Origin: PCC-6802 sp031388585 | GTDB taxonomy: Bacteria; Cyanobacteriota; Cyanobacteriia; Pseudanabaenales; Pseudanabaenaceae | DNA: 14,572 bases | NCBI GenBank assembly: GCA_031388585.1 | Contig: JANMRU010000443.1 | Location: 1 to 14,572 of the forward strand | Direction: 5' to 3' | Shown here: positions 7,107 to 14,276 of the stretch, in pieces | Position numbering within the stretch: position 1 is the stretch's first letter | How the letters are laid out: each line of letters opens with the position of its first letter | The notes under the pieces: model-generated | What the model saw: the letters and a program-made list of their open reading frames with translations, nothing else | Databases searched by the model: none | Told to the model about the DNA's origin: nothing | Position numbers and translations under genes: made by a program

Positions 7107-8045
7107 ATGCAAATCACTTTTCTTGGTACCAGTTCCGGCGTGCCGACGCGTAGTCGTAATGTTTCCAGTGTTGCGATGCGATTGCCGCAGCGGGCAGAAG
7201 TTTGGCTATTTGACTGTGGCGAAGGGACTCAACATCAACTCCTCCGCAGCGATGTCAAGAGCAGCCAGATCTCGAAAATTTTTATTACCCACATGCACGG
7301 CGATCATATCTTTGGACTGATGGGTTTACTTGCAAGCTGTGGTCTGGCAGGTGATGTCAAACATATCGATATTTACGGCCCCCCAGGCTTAGGTGACTAT
7401 CTTAATGCCTGTCAACGTTACAGCGAAATGCGCCTTTCCTACCCGATCAAAGTACATACCGTGAAACCAGGATTGGTATTTGCCGATGATGAATTTGAGG
7501 TCACCTGCGCACAGTTAAAGCATCGAGTCACAGCGCACGGATTCAGAATCACCGAGAAAGATCGCCCTGGCAAATTTGATATCGAAAAAGCAAAGTCCTT
7601 AGGCATTCCCCCGGGGCCAGTTTACGCGCAACTCAAGCGGGGTGAAGTAGTGACGCTGGCCGATGGTCGTCAGATTAACGGCCAAGAATTCTGCGGCCCC
7701 CCACAGATCGGTCGCAAGATCGTCTATTGCACCGATACAGTCTATTGCGATAATGCGGTGACATTAGCCAAAGATGCTGATGTCCTGATCCACGAAGCCA
7801 CATTTGCCCATCAAGATGCTGATATGGCAATTCAAAGACAGCATTCTACTAGCACGATGGCAGCACAGGTGGCACTAAATGCAGGCGTAAAGAACCTGAT
7901 TATGACTCACTTTAGCCCGCGTTATGCTCCCACAAATGCGGTGAAGTTGGAAGATCTGCTGACTGAAGCACGGACGATCTTTGCCAATACCCATCTGGCC
8001 TACGACTTTATGACATTCGAGGTTGGCGCGAACCTAAAGAACTGA
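7107..8045 (+). CDS. rnz: Ribonuclease Z (tRNA 3'-processing endonuclease)
   Basis: A 312-residue metallo-beta-lactamase-fold enzyme that cleaves the 3' trailer of pre-tRNAs in the cytoplasm. The zinc ligands fit the bacterial enzyme: the THMHGDH motif gives H62, H64, D66 and H67, then H139 (LKHRV), D210 (YCTDTV) and H268 (MTHFSPRY). The flexible-arm region with PPGPVYAQLKRG and the conserved HST motif (H246) are present. I chose ATG 7107 because the family starts MQITFLGTSSGVPTRSRN. An in-frame ATG at 7086 would add seven residues (MAVSSYS) that are not typical. The length is normal. It is transcribed divergently from the Trypco1 operon, and a decayed PIN-domain fragment follows on the same strand. 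Confidence 0.95.
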   Translation: MQITFLGTSSGVPTRSRNVSSVAMRLPQRAEVWLFDCGEGTQHQLLRSDVKSSQISKIFITHMHGDHIFGLMGLLASCGLAGDVKHIDIYGPPGLGDYLNACQRYSEMRLSYPIKVHTVKPGLVFADDEFEVTCAQLKHRVTAHGFRITEKDRPGKFDIEKAKSLGIPPGPVYAQLKRGEVVTLADGRQINGQEFCGPPQIGRKIVYCTDTVYCDNAVTLAKDADVLIHEATFAHQDADMAIQRQHSTSTMAAQVALNAGVKNLIMTHFSPRYAPTNAVKLEDLLTEARTIFANTHLAYDFMTFEVGANLKN

Positions 8046-8059
8046 CACTCCCCATAGCG

Positions 8060-8212
8060 ATGAGCGAATTGCTATTTGTTCCAATTTAGCCTGCCATTGC
8101 CGAAATCGTTGAACTATATATTCAGCAATACTTAATGCCTATCGATCGAGTTGGAGATGCCCTACGTCTTGCCCTGGCTTCTCAGCATAAATGTGATTTT
8201 CTAGTGCGATAA
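8060..8212 (+). pseudogene. Decayed PIN-domain (VapC-like) toxin C-terminal fragment
   Basis: One frame reads MSELLFVPI, a TAG stop at 8087-8089, then PAIAEIVELYIQQYLMP followed by DRVGDALRLALASQHKCDFLVR and TAA at 8210-8212. The phrase '(I)AEIVE-YI---LMP-D--GDAL-LALAS-HKCDFL' matches the C-terminal half of a cyanobacterial PIN-domain protein family, in which the run normally continues with LTWNC-HLANANK. The N-terminal half with the first catalytic Asp is missing, the TAG looks like a CAG (Gln) change, and the usual His in DAL(H)LAL is Arg. It is therefore a remnant. It lies 15 bases after rnz. No antitoxin gene accompanies it. Confidence 0.6.
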
Positions 8213-8240
8213 AATCTGTTGGCTTGATGAATAGAGATTT

Positions 8241-8293
8241 CCCCACCACCCCAGCAACAACACCCCACAAACGCAGCCCAAAAAACACACCCC
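8241..8293 (-). other. G-run tract downstream of metF (possible G-quadruplex)
   Basis: The plus strand is almost free of G and carries C runs at 8241-8244, 8249-8252, 8263-8266, 8277-8279 and 8290-8293. The metF-sense (minus) strand therefore has five runs of 3-4 G. One spacer is 4 bases and the others about 10 bases, so any quadruplex would have long loops. It would be in the 3' untranslated part of the metF transcript if that is not terminated earlier. Confidence 0.3.
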
Positions 8294-8321
8294 TTAAACT
8301 CGACAACAAGATCAGAATAGA

Positions 8322-8338
8322 CCGAAGGTCAGCTTCGG
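8322..8338 (-). terminator. Possible metF terminator hairpin
   Basis: CCGAAG (8322-8327), a five-base loop, and CTTCGG (8333-8338) make a 6-bp GC-rich stem 23 bases after the metF stop. On the minus strand the following bases (TCTATTCTGATCTTG) are only moderately T-rich, so this is a weak intrinsic terminator candidate. Confidence 0.35.
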
Positions 8339-8361
8339 GTAGTTCACTTCTAGATTGCCAG

Positions 8362-9270
8362 CTAAGTATTAATGGGTGATATTCCTGCTAGATCGAGTAT
8401 TTGTGGCATCAGGTGCTCGGCCTTTACCGCCATTAAATGCACGCCTTGACAGATTTCCTTTGCTGATTTGATCTGCTCGGCGGCGATCGCGATGCCTTCT
8501 TGTAAAGGTACTTCGGCTTTAGCGAGGCGATCGATGATGGAGTCGGGGATATTAACGCCAGGTACGTACTTATTGATGAACATAGCGTTTTTGGCGGACT
8601 TGAGTAGGAAAATACCCGCCAGAATTGGTTTGCCGCTTGGATTCCCGATCGCATCCATAAATTTGGCCAGGCGATCGAAATCTGTAATCAGTTGACTTTG
8701 GAAAAACTGCGCTCCCGCAGCTAACTTGCGATCGAATCTGCGTTGCAAGCCAGACCAACTCGGTGATTGCGGATCGACTGCTGCTCCTGCTAATAAATTT
8801 GTGCCGCCATCGGGTAGAGGCTTATCGTTCGCATCTAAACCCTGGTTGAGTTTGCCGATTAACTGCAATAAACGGACTGATTCAAAATCGAATACCGATC
8901 TGGCATCGGGATGATCGCCTGCCTTTACAGGATCGCCCGTCAATACCAGGATATTTCTAATTCCTAATGCCTCAGCTCCAAATAAATCTCCCTGCATGGC
9001 AATGCGATTGCGATCGCGACAGGCAATTTGGCAGATTGTCTCTACGCCTACCTGCTGTTGCAAAATTACGGTCGCGGCAAGGGGACTCATCCCCAACACA
9101 GCACGACTGGAGTCCGTGATATTGATCGCATGGAAACGCCCCTTGAGCAATTTCGCCTGTGCCACCATATGCTGGATGTTAGCCCCCTTTGGCGGCGATA
9201 TCTCGGCCGTAACCAGGAAGTCATGACGCGCGATCGCTTGACTAAAAATAGAAGGACTAGATTGAAGCAT
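8362..9270 (-). CDS. metF: Methylenetetrahydrofolate reductase (MetF family)
   Basis: A 302-residue TIM-barrel flavoprotein of the MTHFR family, about the length of bacterial MetF. It is expected to reduce 5,10-methylene-THF to 5-methyl-THF, which supplies the methyl group for methionine synthesis. Landmarks are E23 in LVTAEISPPKG (position of the catalytic Glu), NITDSSRA near 50, and D113 in NILVLTGDPV (position of the flavin/substrate-contacting Asp). QLITDFDRLAKFMDAI and PILAGIFLLKSAKNAMFINKY follow toward the C-terminus. The start is ATG 9268-9270 with a weak AAGGC upstream. The gene follows the TPR gene on the same strand after 40 bases, suggesting co-transcription. Electron-donor preference cannot be read from the sequence. 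Confidence 0.85.
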   Translation of the reverse strand: MLQSSPSIFSQAIARHDFLVTAEISPPKGANIQHMVAQAKLLKGRFHAINITDSSRAVLGMSPLAATVILQQQVGVETICQIACRDRNRIAMQGDLFGAEALGIRNILVLTGDPVKAGDHPDARSVFDFESVRLLQLIGKLNQGLDANDKPLPDGGTNLLAGAAVDPQSPSWSGLQRRFDRKLAAGAQFFQSQLITDFDRLAKFMDAIGNPSGKPILAGIFLLKSAKNAMFINKYVPGVNIPDSIIDRLAKAEVPLQEGIAIAAEQIKSAKEICQGVHLMAVKAEHLMPQILDLAGISPINT

Positions 9271-9310
9271 TTATTAATTTTGCCTTATGGGATGCGATCG
9301 CGTATCAAAA

Positions 9311-10807
9311 TTATTCAAACCCCAACCTGCGCGCGATTTCTCGACAGAAACGGTCAAATCTTTGCCGCCGTAACTGCCAATATAAATAACTGCGGTTCTC
9401 TCTTGCCGTTTTGTAGTTCGGCTTAATTCCTAGAGCTTTGTTATAGCAAATAATTGCCTCCTGATACTGCCCCAAAATATCTAAAGCATGACCGCGATTA
9501 TTCCAGGCTTGGTATAGATCTGGCTGAATCTCAAGGGCGCGATCGTAGGCGGCGACCGCCTCTTCAAACCTTTCGCAATTGCAAAGTGAAATTCCGTAAT
9601 TATTCCAAACTTCGGGGTCGAGATCGTTAAGCGCGATCGCGAGATCGTAAGCAGACACCGCTTCGGCATAACGACCCTGGCGTGCTAAAACAAAGCCACG
9701 GTTATAGTGTGCCGCAAAAAGCTTGGGGTTAGCGATTGTGGCGCTGTCATAGGATGCAATTGCTTCTAGATCTCGCCCTAAGCTCATCAGAGCTATGCCT
9801 CGATCGTAATAGGCTTCGGCAGCGGCAGGCTCGATATGAATAGCTTGTGTGTAGTTAGCGATCGCCCGATCGTATTTGGTCAAATTCGCCAGTGCCTTGC
9901 CGCGTCCGCACCATGAGTCATAGTCATCTAGTTTTGTGGCAACAGCGCGATCGAAACTAGCCAGAGCTTCTAGATATCTTCCTGCGCGATCGAGGGCGCA
10001 GCCCATGCTATACCAGGCATCGTGAAAAGTAGGATCGATTCCAACTGCTTTGGTGAAGCTGATAACCGCTGTATCCCAATAGCCTAAAGCCTCCAGCGCT
10101 ATACCCCGATAGTGCCACGCTTCGTAAAAGCTGGAATCTAGTTCTAATACGCGCTCAAATGTGGAGATCGCTTCGCCAAAGCGACCAAGTTCCATAACTG
10201 CCAAGCCTTTGTTCTGGAAGGCGATCGCATAGGCAGGTTCGATCTCTAGGGCAGTCTCATAGTCAGCAATAGCAGTGTCAATCTGACCTAGTTCGAAGCG
10301 AGCAACCCCGCGATTGTTAAATGCTTCGTGATGATCTGGTTTTAGGGCGATCGCTCGATCGTAATTCCCGATTGCTTTTTCTAGCTGCCCCAAACTTGCT
10401 AAAGCTAGTCCCAGATTATTAAAAGCCTCATAGGATTTAGGATTAAGCGCGATCGCTTTTGTATAGCACTCCACAGACTCACTGTATCGATCTAGATTAT
10501 CCAATGCCATCCCCTTGGCATTGTAGGCGCTGTCAAAGTTGGGAGCGATCGCGATCGCTCGATCTAAGCTCGTAATCGCACTCTCATGCTGACCCAGTTT
10601 ATCCAAAGTTCTACCGTAACGATACCAGGACTGATAATGCTTGGGCTGAATGGCCAAAGCTTTACACCAACTTGCGATCGCTTCGTCATAGCGACCCAAC
10701 TCAAATAATGCCACACCTCTGTTGTACCAAGCTTCATAGGCATCGGCATCAATTTCTATGGCCCGATCGCAGCGGGCGATCGACGTGCCTGGATCGTCTG
10801 AAGGCAT
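9311..10807 (-). CDS. TPR-repeat protein (about 13 tandem repeats)
   Basis: A 498-residue protein made almost wholly of 34-residue tetratricopeptide repeats with the pattern (Y/F)xAWxNxGxALxxLGRYxEAIAxYDxAIxIxP. I count 13 complete units from about residue 20 to 460, then a basic C-terminal tail (YWQLRRQRFDRFCREIARR). There is no signal peptide, transmembrane segment or attached catalytic domain, so the role is probably as a cytoplasmic protein-binding scaffold; the partner is unknown. An in-frame TAA lies two codons upstream of the ATG, which fixes the start. No good Shine-Dalgarno is visible. All eight HIP1 sites (GCGATCGC) in the gene fall in the same codon phase and encode Ala-Ile-Ala of the TPR consensus. 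metF follows after 40 bases. Confidence 0.9.
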   Translation of the reverse strand: MPSDDPGTSIARCDRAIEIDADAYEAWYNRGVALFELGRYDEAIASWCKALAIQPKHYQSWYRYGRTLDKLGQHESAITSLDRAIAIAPNFDSAYNAKGMALDNLDRYSESVECYTKAIALNPKSYEAFNNLGLALASLGQLEKAIGNYDRAIALKPDHHEAFNNRGVARFELGQIDTAIADYETALEIEPAYAIAFQNKGLAVMELGRFGEAISTFERVLELDSSFYEAWHYRGIALEALGYWDTAVISFTKAVGIDPTFHDAWYSMGCALDRAGRYLEALASFDRAVATKLDDYDSWCGRGKALANLTKYDRAIANYTQAIHIEPAAAEAYYDRGIALMSLGRDLEAIASYDSATIANPKLFAAHYNRGFVLARQGRYAEAVSAYDLAIALNDLDPEVWNNYGISLCNCERFEEAVAAYDRALEIQPDLYQAWNNRGHALDILGQYQEAIICYNKALGIKPNYKTARENRSYLYWQLRRQRFDRFCREIARRLGFE

Positions 10808-10865
10808 GACTTAGGGTGTGGTAGCAATACTCAGAGCAATCATAAGACTGCTGGGTATTATCTGC

Positions 10866-10968
10866 TATAGCAATCCTATATGAATTGTAACTTTGGGGTT
10901 TGGAGGTGCAGCCCCCATGAAGGGGTAGAAACCCTTCACCCCTATATAAACTAAAGCTGATTGCTATA
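10866..10968. repeat. MITE-like 103-bp inverted-repeat element
   Basis: TATAGCAATC at 10866-10875 is exactly mirrored by GATTGCTATA at 10959-10968. If the outermost TA is a target duplication, the termini are TAGCAATC/GATTGCTA, as expected for a non-autonomous element of the IS630/mariner type. The interior is further folded: GAAGGG (10919-10924) pairs with CCCTTC (10932-10937), and GGGG/CCCC blocks flank it. It has no coding capacity. It lies between the TPR gene and tsf and may carry a promoter or terminator for either. Confidence 0.55.
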
Positions 10969-11012
10969 TGTGGGTTGAGAAAAAACTAAAAATTTATGTC
11001 TGAATATGAGAA

Positions 11013-11070
11013 GGGCAGGTTTAGCTAGAGTTTTTGGTATTTACCAATTCCTTTTGCCCAAAACCTGCCC
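11013..11070 (-). terminator. Stem-loop downstream of tsf (probable terminator)
   Basis: GGGCAGGTTT (11013-11022) and AAACCTGCCC (11061-11070) form a perfect 10-bp stem 25 bases after the tsf stop. A nested hairpin, TTGGTA-tt-TACCAA, sits in the loop. Beyond the stem the minus strand is A/T-rich with TTTTTAGTTTTTT further on. It is a plausible end of the rpsB-tsf transcript, although the T tract is not immediately adjacent. Confidence 0.45.
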
Positions 11071-11095
11071 CTGCCTGTATTGAAGATAGTTCGTA

Positions 11096-11860
11096 CTATT
11101 TCTTTTTCTTCTTGCCACCCTTAGCAGCCTCAGATTTGGCGGCTGGCTTTTCTTCTTTTGGAGCCTCAGCTTCAACTGCGTCTGGGCCATCTGCTTTAGG
11201 TTCTTCTGGTGCTGCTGGCTGTTGGATCTCAGCAGTGGAGTCAGGAGAATTTTCTTCAGGCCCTTCTCCTACCACAAAGCGGACAAAGCGTCTGACTTTG
11301 ATATTTTCGCTGAGCTTAGAGCCAGTGAGCTTAACTAATTCATCAACCGTAATTGATTGATCTTTGATAAAGGGCTGATCGAGCAGCGCCAGTTCTCTGA
11401 GGCGCTTTTCAATGCGACCTTCTAAGATTTTGTCGCGGATGGCCTCTGGTTTATTGGCGAGATCTTCCTTGCCTGACTCAATTTCGCGCTCTTTTTCGAC
11501 GAAAGCTTTTGGTACGTCTGCTGTGCTGACATATTCAACATTGGGACAAGCAGCAATCTGTTTAGCGACGTTGTCCGCCAGTTCTTTTAGCTCTTCCCGA
11601 CGCGCCACGAAGTCAGTCTCACAGTTTACTTCTACTAAGACACCAATGCGAGCGCCAAAGTGAATGTAGCTATGTACAATACCCTCGGTCGCGGCACGGC
11701 TAGCCTTTTTCACTGCTGAAGCTAAGCCTTTTTGGCGTAAATATTCAGCAGCTTTGACGGCATCGCCATCAGATTCCTGAAGTGCCTTTTTACAATCTTT
11801 AATACCTGCTCCTGTGCGGGCACGGAGTTCTTGAACCTGCTGGGTGGTGATTTCTGCCAT
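11096..11860 (-). CDS. tsf: Translation elongation factor Ts
   Basis: A 254-residue nucleotide-exchange factor for EF-Tu. The N-terminal UBA-like domain is typical (QQVQELRARTGAGIKDCKKAL), followed by the CETDFVAR exchange motif near residue 80 and the core ending VKLTGSKLSENIKVRRFVRFVVGEG near 206. The C-terminal 45 or so residues are a low-complexity tail rich in Pro, Ala and Glu that ends in a poly-lysine run; it goes beyond the core fold and is probably disordered. The gene lies downstream of rpsB in the conserved order, but across a 301-bp spacer. The ATG is preceded by a GTGGAT ribosome-binding candidate. Confidence 0.97.
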   Translation of the reverse strand: MAEITTQQVQELRARTGAGIKDCKKALQESDGDAVKAAEYLRQKGLASAVKKASRAATEGIVHSYIHFGARIGVLVEVNCETDFVARREELKELADNVAKQIAACPNVEYVSTADVPKAFVEKEREIESGKEDLANKPEAIRDKILEGRIEKRLRELALLDQPFIKDQSITVDELVKLTGSKLSENIKVRRFVRFVVGEGPEENSPDSTAEIQQPAAPEEPKADGPDAVEAEAPKEEKPAAKSEAAKGGKKKKK

Positions 11861-12161
11861 GGTGATTTATCCACAAACGATCGAACGATTACAAGCTTTT
11901 GCTTGCTTGATACTTACGGACTGTAGAAAATAATTCTATTACAGTTATTACAGTGAATAGCGATCTCAAACTACACAAAGAAAGTAACGCTATTGCGGGG
12001 GCTGCACGCCTGCACCTATTTTTTTGCGGACTTGCGCCAACAACTAGCATAGGAATGACGTAGCAGAGGCAAATCAGATGAAATACCTCTGCAAAAGTAA
12101 TGAACGAGAATAAAAAGAATTCTGAAGGATGCTAAGAATTAAAATTCTGTTCGCAAGTTCC
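11861..12161 (-). other. rpsB-tsf spacer with inverted repeat
   Basis: A 301-base stretch with no convincing gene. GCAGAGG (12063-12069) and CCTCTGC (12086-12092) form a 7-bp stem with a 16-base loop. On the minus strand this lies about 70 bases after the rpsB stop and could act as an attenuator or RNA-processing site between rpsB and tsf. A T7 run and a nearby TGCA-rich repeat (about 12000-12022) sit on the plus strand. The length leaves room for a separate tsf promoter, but no clear -35/-10 pair was found. Confidence 0.4.
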
Positions 12162-12965
12162 TTAGCTTTCTTCCTCTTTAGTTTCAACTACATCGAGAAC
12201 AGCAGCTATCTCTGCATCAGCGACTTCGTCGAGTATTTCATCCTCAAAATCATCTGCACCTTCGTAGTCAACTTCATCAATTTGTCCGTGACGACCTTCA
12301 TAGATGGCATCGGCTAGCTTGCCAACAATTAGCTTGATCGAGCGGATGGCATCGTCATTAGCAGGAATAGCAATATCAACGGTGTCAGGATCGCAATTTG
12401 TATCTAACATAGACACAATTGGAATATGTAACTTCTGGCACTCTTGTACAGCGTTGTACTCGCGCTTTTGGTCTACGATTAGAACGATATCGGGTGGCTT
12501 ACGCATGGCTTTGATTCCGCCCAGGTACTTCAGCAGCTTTTCCATTTCGCGGCGCAGTACAGAAGCTTCTTTTTTAGGCAGGCGATCGAGCGCACCACTT
12601 TCTTCGCGGCGTTCTAGATCCTTGAGGCGTTCAACACGAGTTTTAATTGTTGTCCAGTTGGTGAGCATTCCACCCAACCAACGCTGGTTGACGTAGTAAC
12701 TACCGCAACGGGAAGCTTCCTGAGCCACAATTCCAGCGGCCTGACGCTTAGTACCGACAAATAAAACTTTTTTGCCTTGCTCGGATGCTTGGCGCAAATA
12801 ATCGTAGGCTTCTTCCATGTAATGTGCGGTTTGCACAAGATCGATGATGTGAACGCCATTACGCTCGGTAAAGATGTATGGTTCCATCTTCGGGTTCCAA
12901 CGACGAGTTTGGTGCCCAAAGTGAACCCCAGACTCTAGTAATTGGTCTAGAGAAACGACTGGCAT
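12162..12965 (-). CDS. rpsB: 30S ribosomal protein S2
   Basis: A 267-residue protein with the full S2 signature: LLESGVHFGHQTRRWNPKM at the N-terminus, VLFVGTKRQA near 70, YYVNQRWLGGMLTNW near 95, and PDIVLIVDQKREYNAVQEC followed by PIVSMLDTNCDPD. It binds 16S rRNA late in 30S assembly. The C-terminal 35 or so residues form an acidic tail (DYEGADDFEDEILDEVADAE), a variable extension. The start is ATG 12965-12963 with GGAG about 10 bases upstream. It is the first gene of rpsB-tsf, with a structured leader upstream. Confidence 0.97.
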   Translation of the reverse strand: MPVVSLDQLLESGVHFGHQTRRWNPKMEPYIFTERNGVHIIDLVQTAHYMEEAYDYLRQASEQGKKVLFVGTKRQAAGIVAQEASRCGSYYVNQRWLGGMLTNWTTIKTRVERLKDLERREESGALDRLPKKEASVLRREMEKLLKYLGGIKAMRKPPDIVLIVDQKREYNAVQECQKLHIPIVSMLDTNCDPDTVDIAIPANDDAIRSIKLIVGKLADAIYEGRHGQIDEVDYEGADDFEDEILDEVADAEIAAVLDVVETKEEES

Positions 12966-13007
12966 GATGAATTTATCTCCTAGTGTTCGGGTTATATCCT
13001 TGCGCCT

Positions 13008-13033
13008 GGGCGTATCTTGAAGTCAAGACACCC
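13008..13033 (-). promoter_or_regulatory. rpsB leader hairpin
   Basis: GGG(13008-13010)...TCTTG...CAAGA...CCC(13031-13033) folds into a stem with a perfect TCTTG/CAAGA inner helix (four-base loop) and an outer GGG/CCC helix separated by a small internal loop. It lies 43-68 bases upstream of the rpsB ATG, inside the likely 5' leader. Such a structure could be an S2 autoregulatory site, as known for rpsB in other bacteria; this is inference from position and fold. Confidence 0.35.
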
Positions 13034-13186
13034 GAATCCCCAAGCGTGTGAATTTTTTTTGACAACTTTTCTAGCTTATCATTGTTTGTAGGTAGTTTCT
13101 TTGTGTTTTTGGCACTATTCCCAAGCCACCCTAGCACTCGTTCTCATGACTAAAATCTCCTGAACCACTAGCAATTAGGCAATCCT

Positions 13187-13651
13187 ATGAGTATTGACAA
13201 GTTATTTGAACTGAGCAACCTATTTGTATTGCCATTTTGGGCATTGATGATTTTCTTGCCCAAGTGGAAGATCGCGCAGCAGATCGTATCTTCTTATCTG
13301 CCGTATGTTGTGCTTGCGGGTTTATACATCTATTTTTTCGTGGGTGCAATTACGCCGGAAAGTGCTCAAGCCATGTCAAACCCAAACCTAGCCCAAATTG
13401 CCAGCTTTTTTGCCGAGCCCCACGCGGCGGCTACAGGTTGGACTCACTTTTTAGTGATGGATTTATTTGTGGGGCGATGGATTTTTCTGGAAGGTCAACG
13501 CACTGGTGTCTGGACTGCTCACTCGATCGCTTTTTGTCTATTTGCCGGCCCAATGGGCTTACTGTCTCACATCCTTACAGCAACGATTAGCGAGAAATTC
13601 TTTGCGTCTAAAAATCAGCCAGAGGAGACAGAAGCAGGCGGTGTAGCCTAA
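13187..13651 (+). CDS. ABA4-like family membrane protein (DUF4281)
   Basis: A 154-residue integral membrane protein with four hydrophobic segments, at about residues 7-25, 37-55, 84-102 and 108-130. The motifs FVLPFWALMIFLPKW, GWTHFLVMDLFVGRWIF and LFAGPMGLLSH are those of the ABA4/DUF4281 family. In plants ABA4 is required for neoxanthin formation. The cyanobacterial homologues have no proven reaction, though a carotenoid-related role is a reasonable guess. The ATG at 13187 has AGG about nine bases upstream. It diverges from rpsB over 221 bases and is followed on the same strand by a P-loop kinase-like gene after 48 bases. Confidence 0.85.
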   Translation: MSIDKLFELSNLFVLPFWALMIFLPKWKIAQQIVSSYLPYVVLAGLYIYFFVGAITPESAQAMSNPNLAQIASFFAEPHAAATGWTHFLVMDLFVGRWIFLEGQRTGVWTAHSIAFCLFAGPMGLLSHILTATISEKFFASKNQPEETEAGGVA

Positions 13652-13699
13652 CGCCCAAGATTAATATGCAAAACTGGTCTCGCAAAAAGGAGCGCAGCT

Positions 13700-14245
13700 A
13701 TGAAAAAAGTAGCGGTATTTGGCAATGCTGGAGGCGGTAAATCAACTTTAAGCAAGAGATTATCGGAAATCACTGGGTTGCCAATTTACTCCACAGACAA
13801 AATGAAATACATGCCAGGTGGGATTGAGGTTTCACAAGAAGACTATAAGCAAACCCATGCCGAAATTTTGGCTGCTGAGCGATGGATTATTGATGGGTTT
13901 GGCTGCATGGAAACCATCTGGCTGCGACTTGATGAGGCGGATAGTCTAGTTCTTGTCGATCTGCCTCTATACGTGCATTTCTGGTTGGTGACTAAACGAT
14001 TGCTCTCAGGTAGCTTTAAACTGCCAGAAGGCTGGCCTGAAAACAGCCCAATTTTAAAGGGTTCAATTAGTAGTTACCGCGTGCTTTGGTTGTGTCATAA
14101 GCGTTTGACCCCAAGATATCGCGAGTATATCGATCTCGCTCAAACTACTAAAAGGATTTATCACCTCAGATCTATTAAACAGATTTCACACTTTCTGCAA
14201 GCGATCGAAGCTGAGACTAACTTCAAAAATGATTCGACAGCATAA
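13700..14245 (+). CDS. Adenylate-kinase-like / FlaR-like P-loop NTPase
   Basis: A 181-residue protein with a Walker A motif FGNAGGGKST at residues 7-16. It continues with TGLPIYSTDKM, AERWIIDGFG near 60 and VLVDLPLYVHFWLVTKRL near 88. This is the pattern of small adenylate-kinase-like proteins, often annotated as AAA or 'DNA topology modulation protein FlaR'. It probably phosphorylates a small nucleotide or related substrate, but the true substrate is unknown. An AGGAG-type Shine-Dalgarno (aaaaaggagcgcagct) precedes the ATG. It is probably co-transcribed with the ABA4-like gene and converges with the RluA-type gene over 31 bases. Confidence 0.75.
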   Translation: MKKVAVFGNAGGGKSTLSKRLSEITGLPIYSTDKMKYMPGGIEVSQEDYKQTHAEILAAERWIIDGFGCMETIWLRLDEADSLVLVDLPLYVHFWLVTKRLLSGSFKLPEGWPENSPILKGSISSYRVLWLCHKRLTPRYREYIDLAQTTKRIYHLRSIKQISHFLQAIEAETNFKNDSTA

Positions 14246-14276
14246 TCTCCAAATGACACCACAGAAACTAGTATTT

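Noticed and set aside
11867..11875. TTATCCACA, a perfect DnaA-box sequence just upstream of tsf.
   Set aside because: A single 9-mer match is not rare in a window this size, no cluster of boxes or AT-rich unwinding region accompanies it, and it overlaps the tsf ribosome-binding region.
11998..12022. TGCA-rich sequence plus T7 as a plus-strand terminator in the rpsB-tsf spacer.
   Set aside because: The possible stem is only about four base pairs and no plus-strand gene ends nearby.
13059..13082. TTGACA followed by TATCAT as a plus-strand promoter for the ABA4-like gene.
   Set aside because: The spacer is only about 12 bases, too short for a sigma-70 promoter, and no better -10 sits at 16-18 bases.
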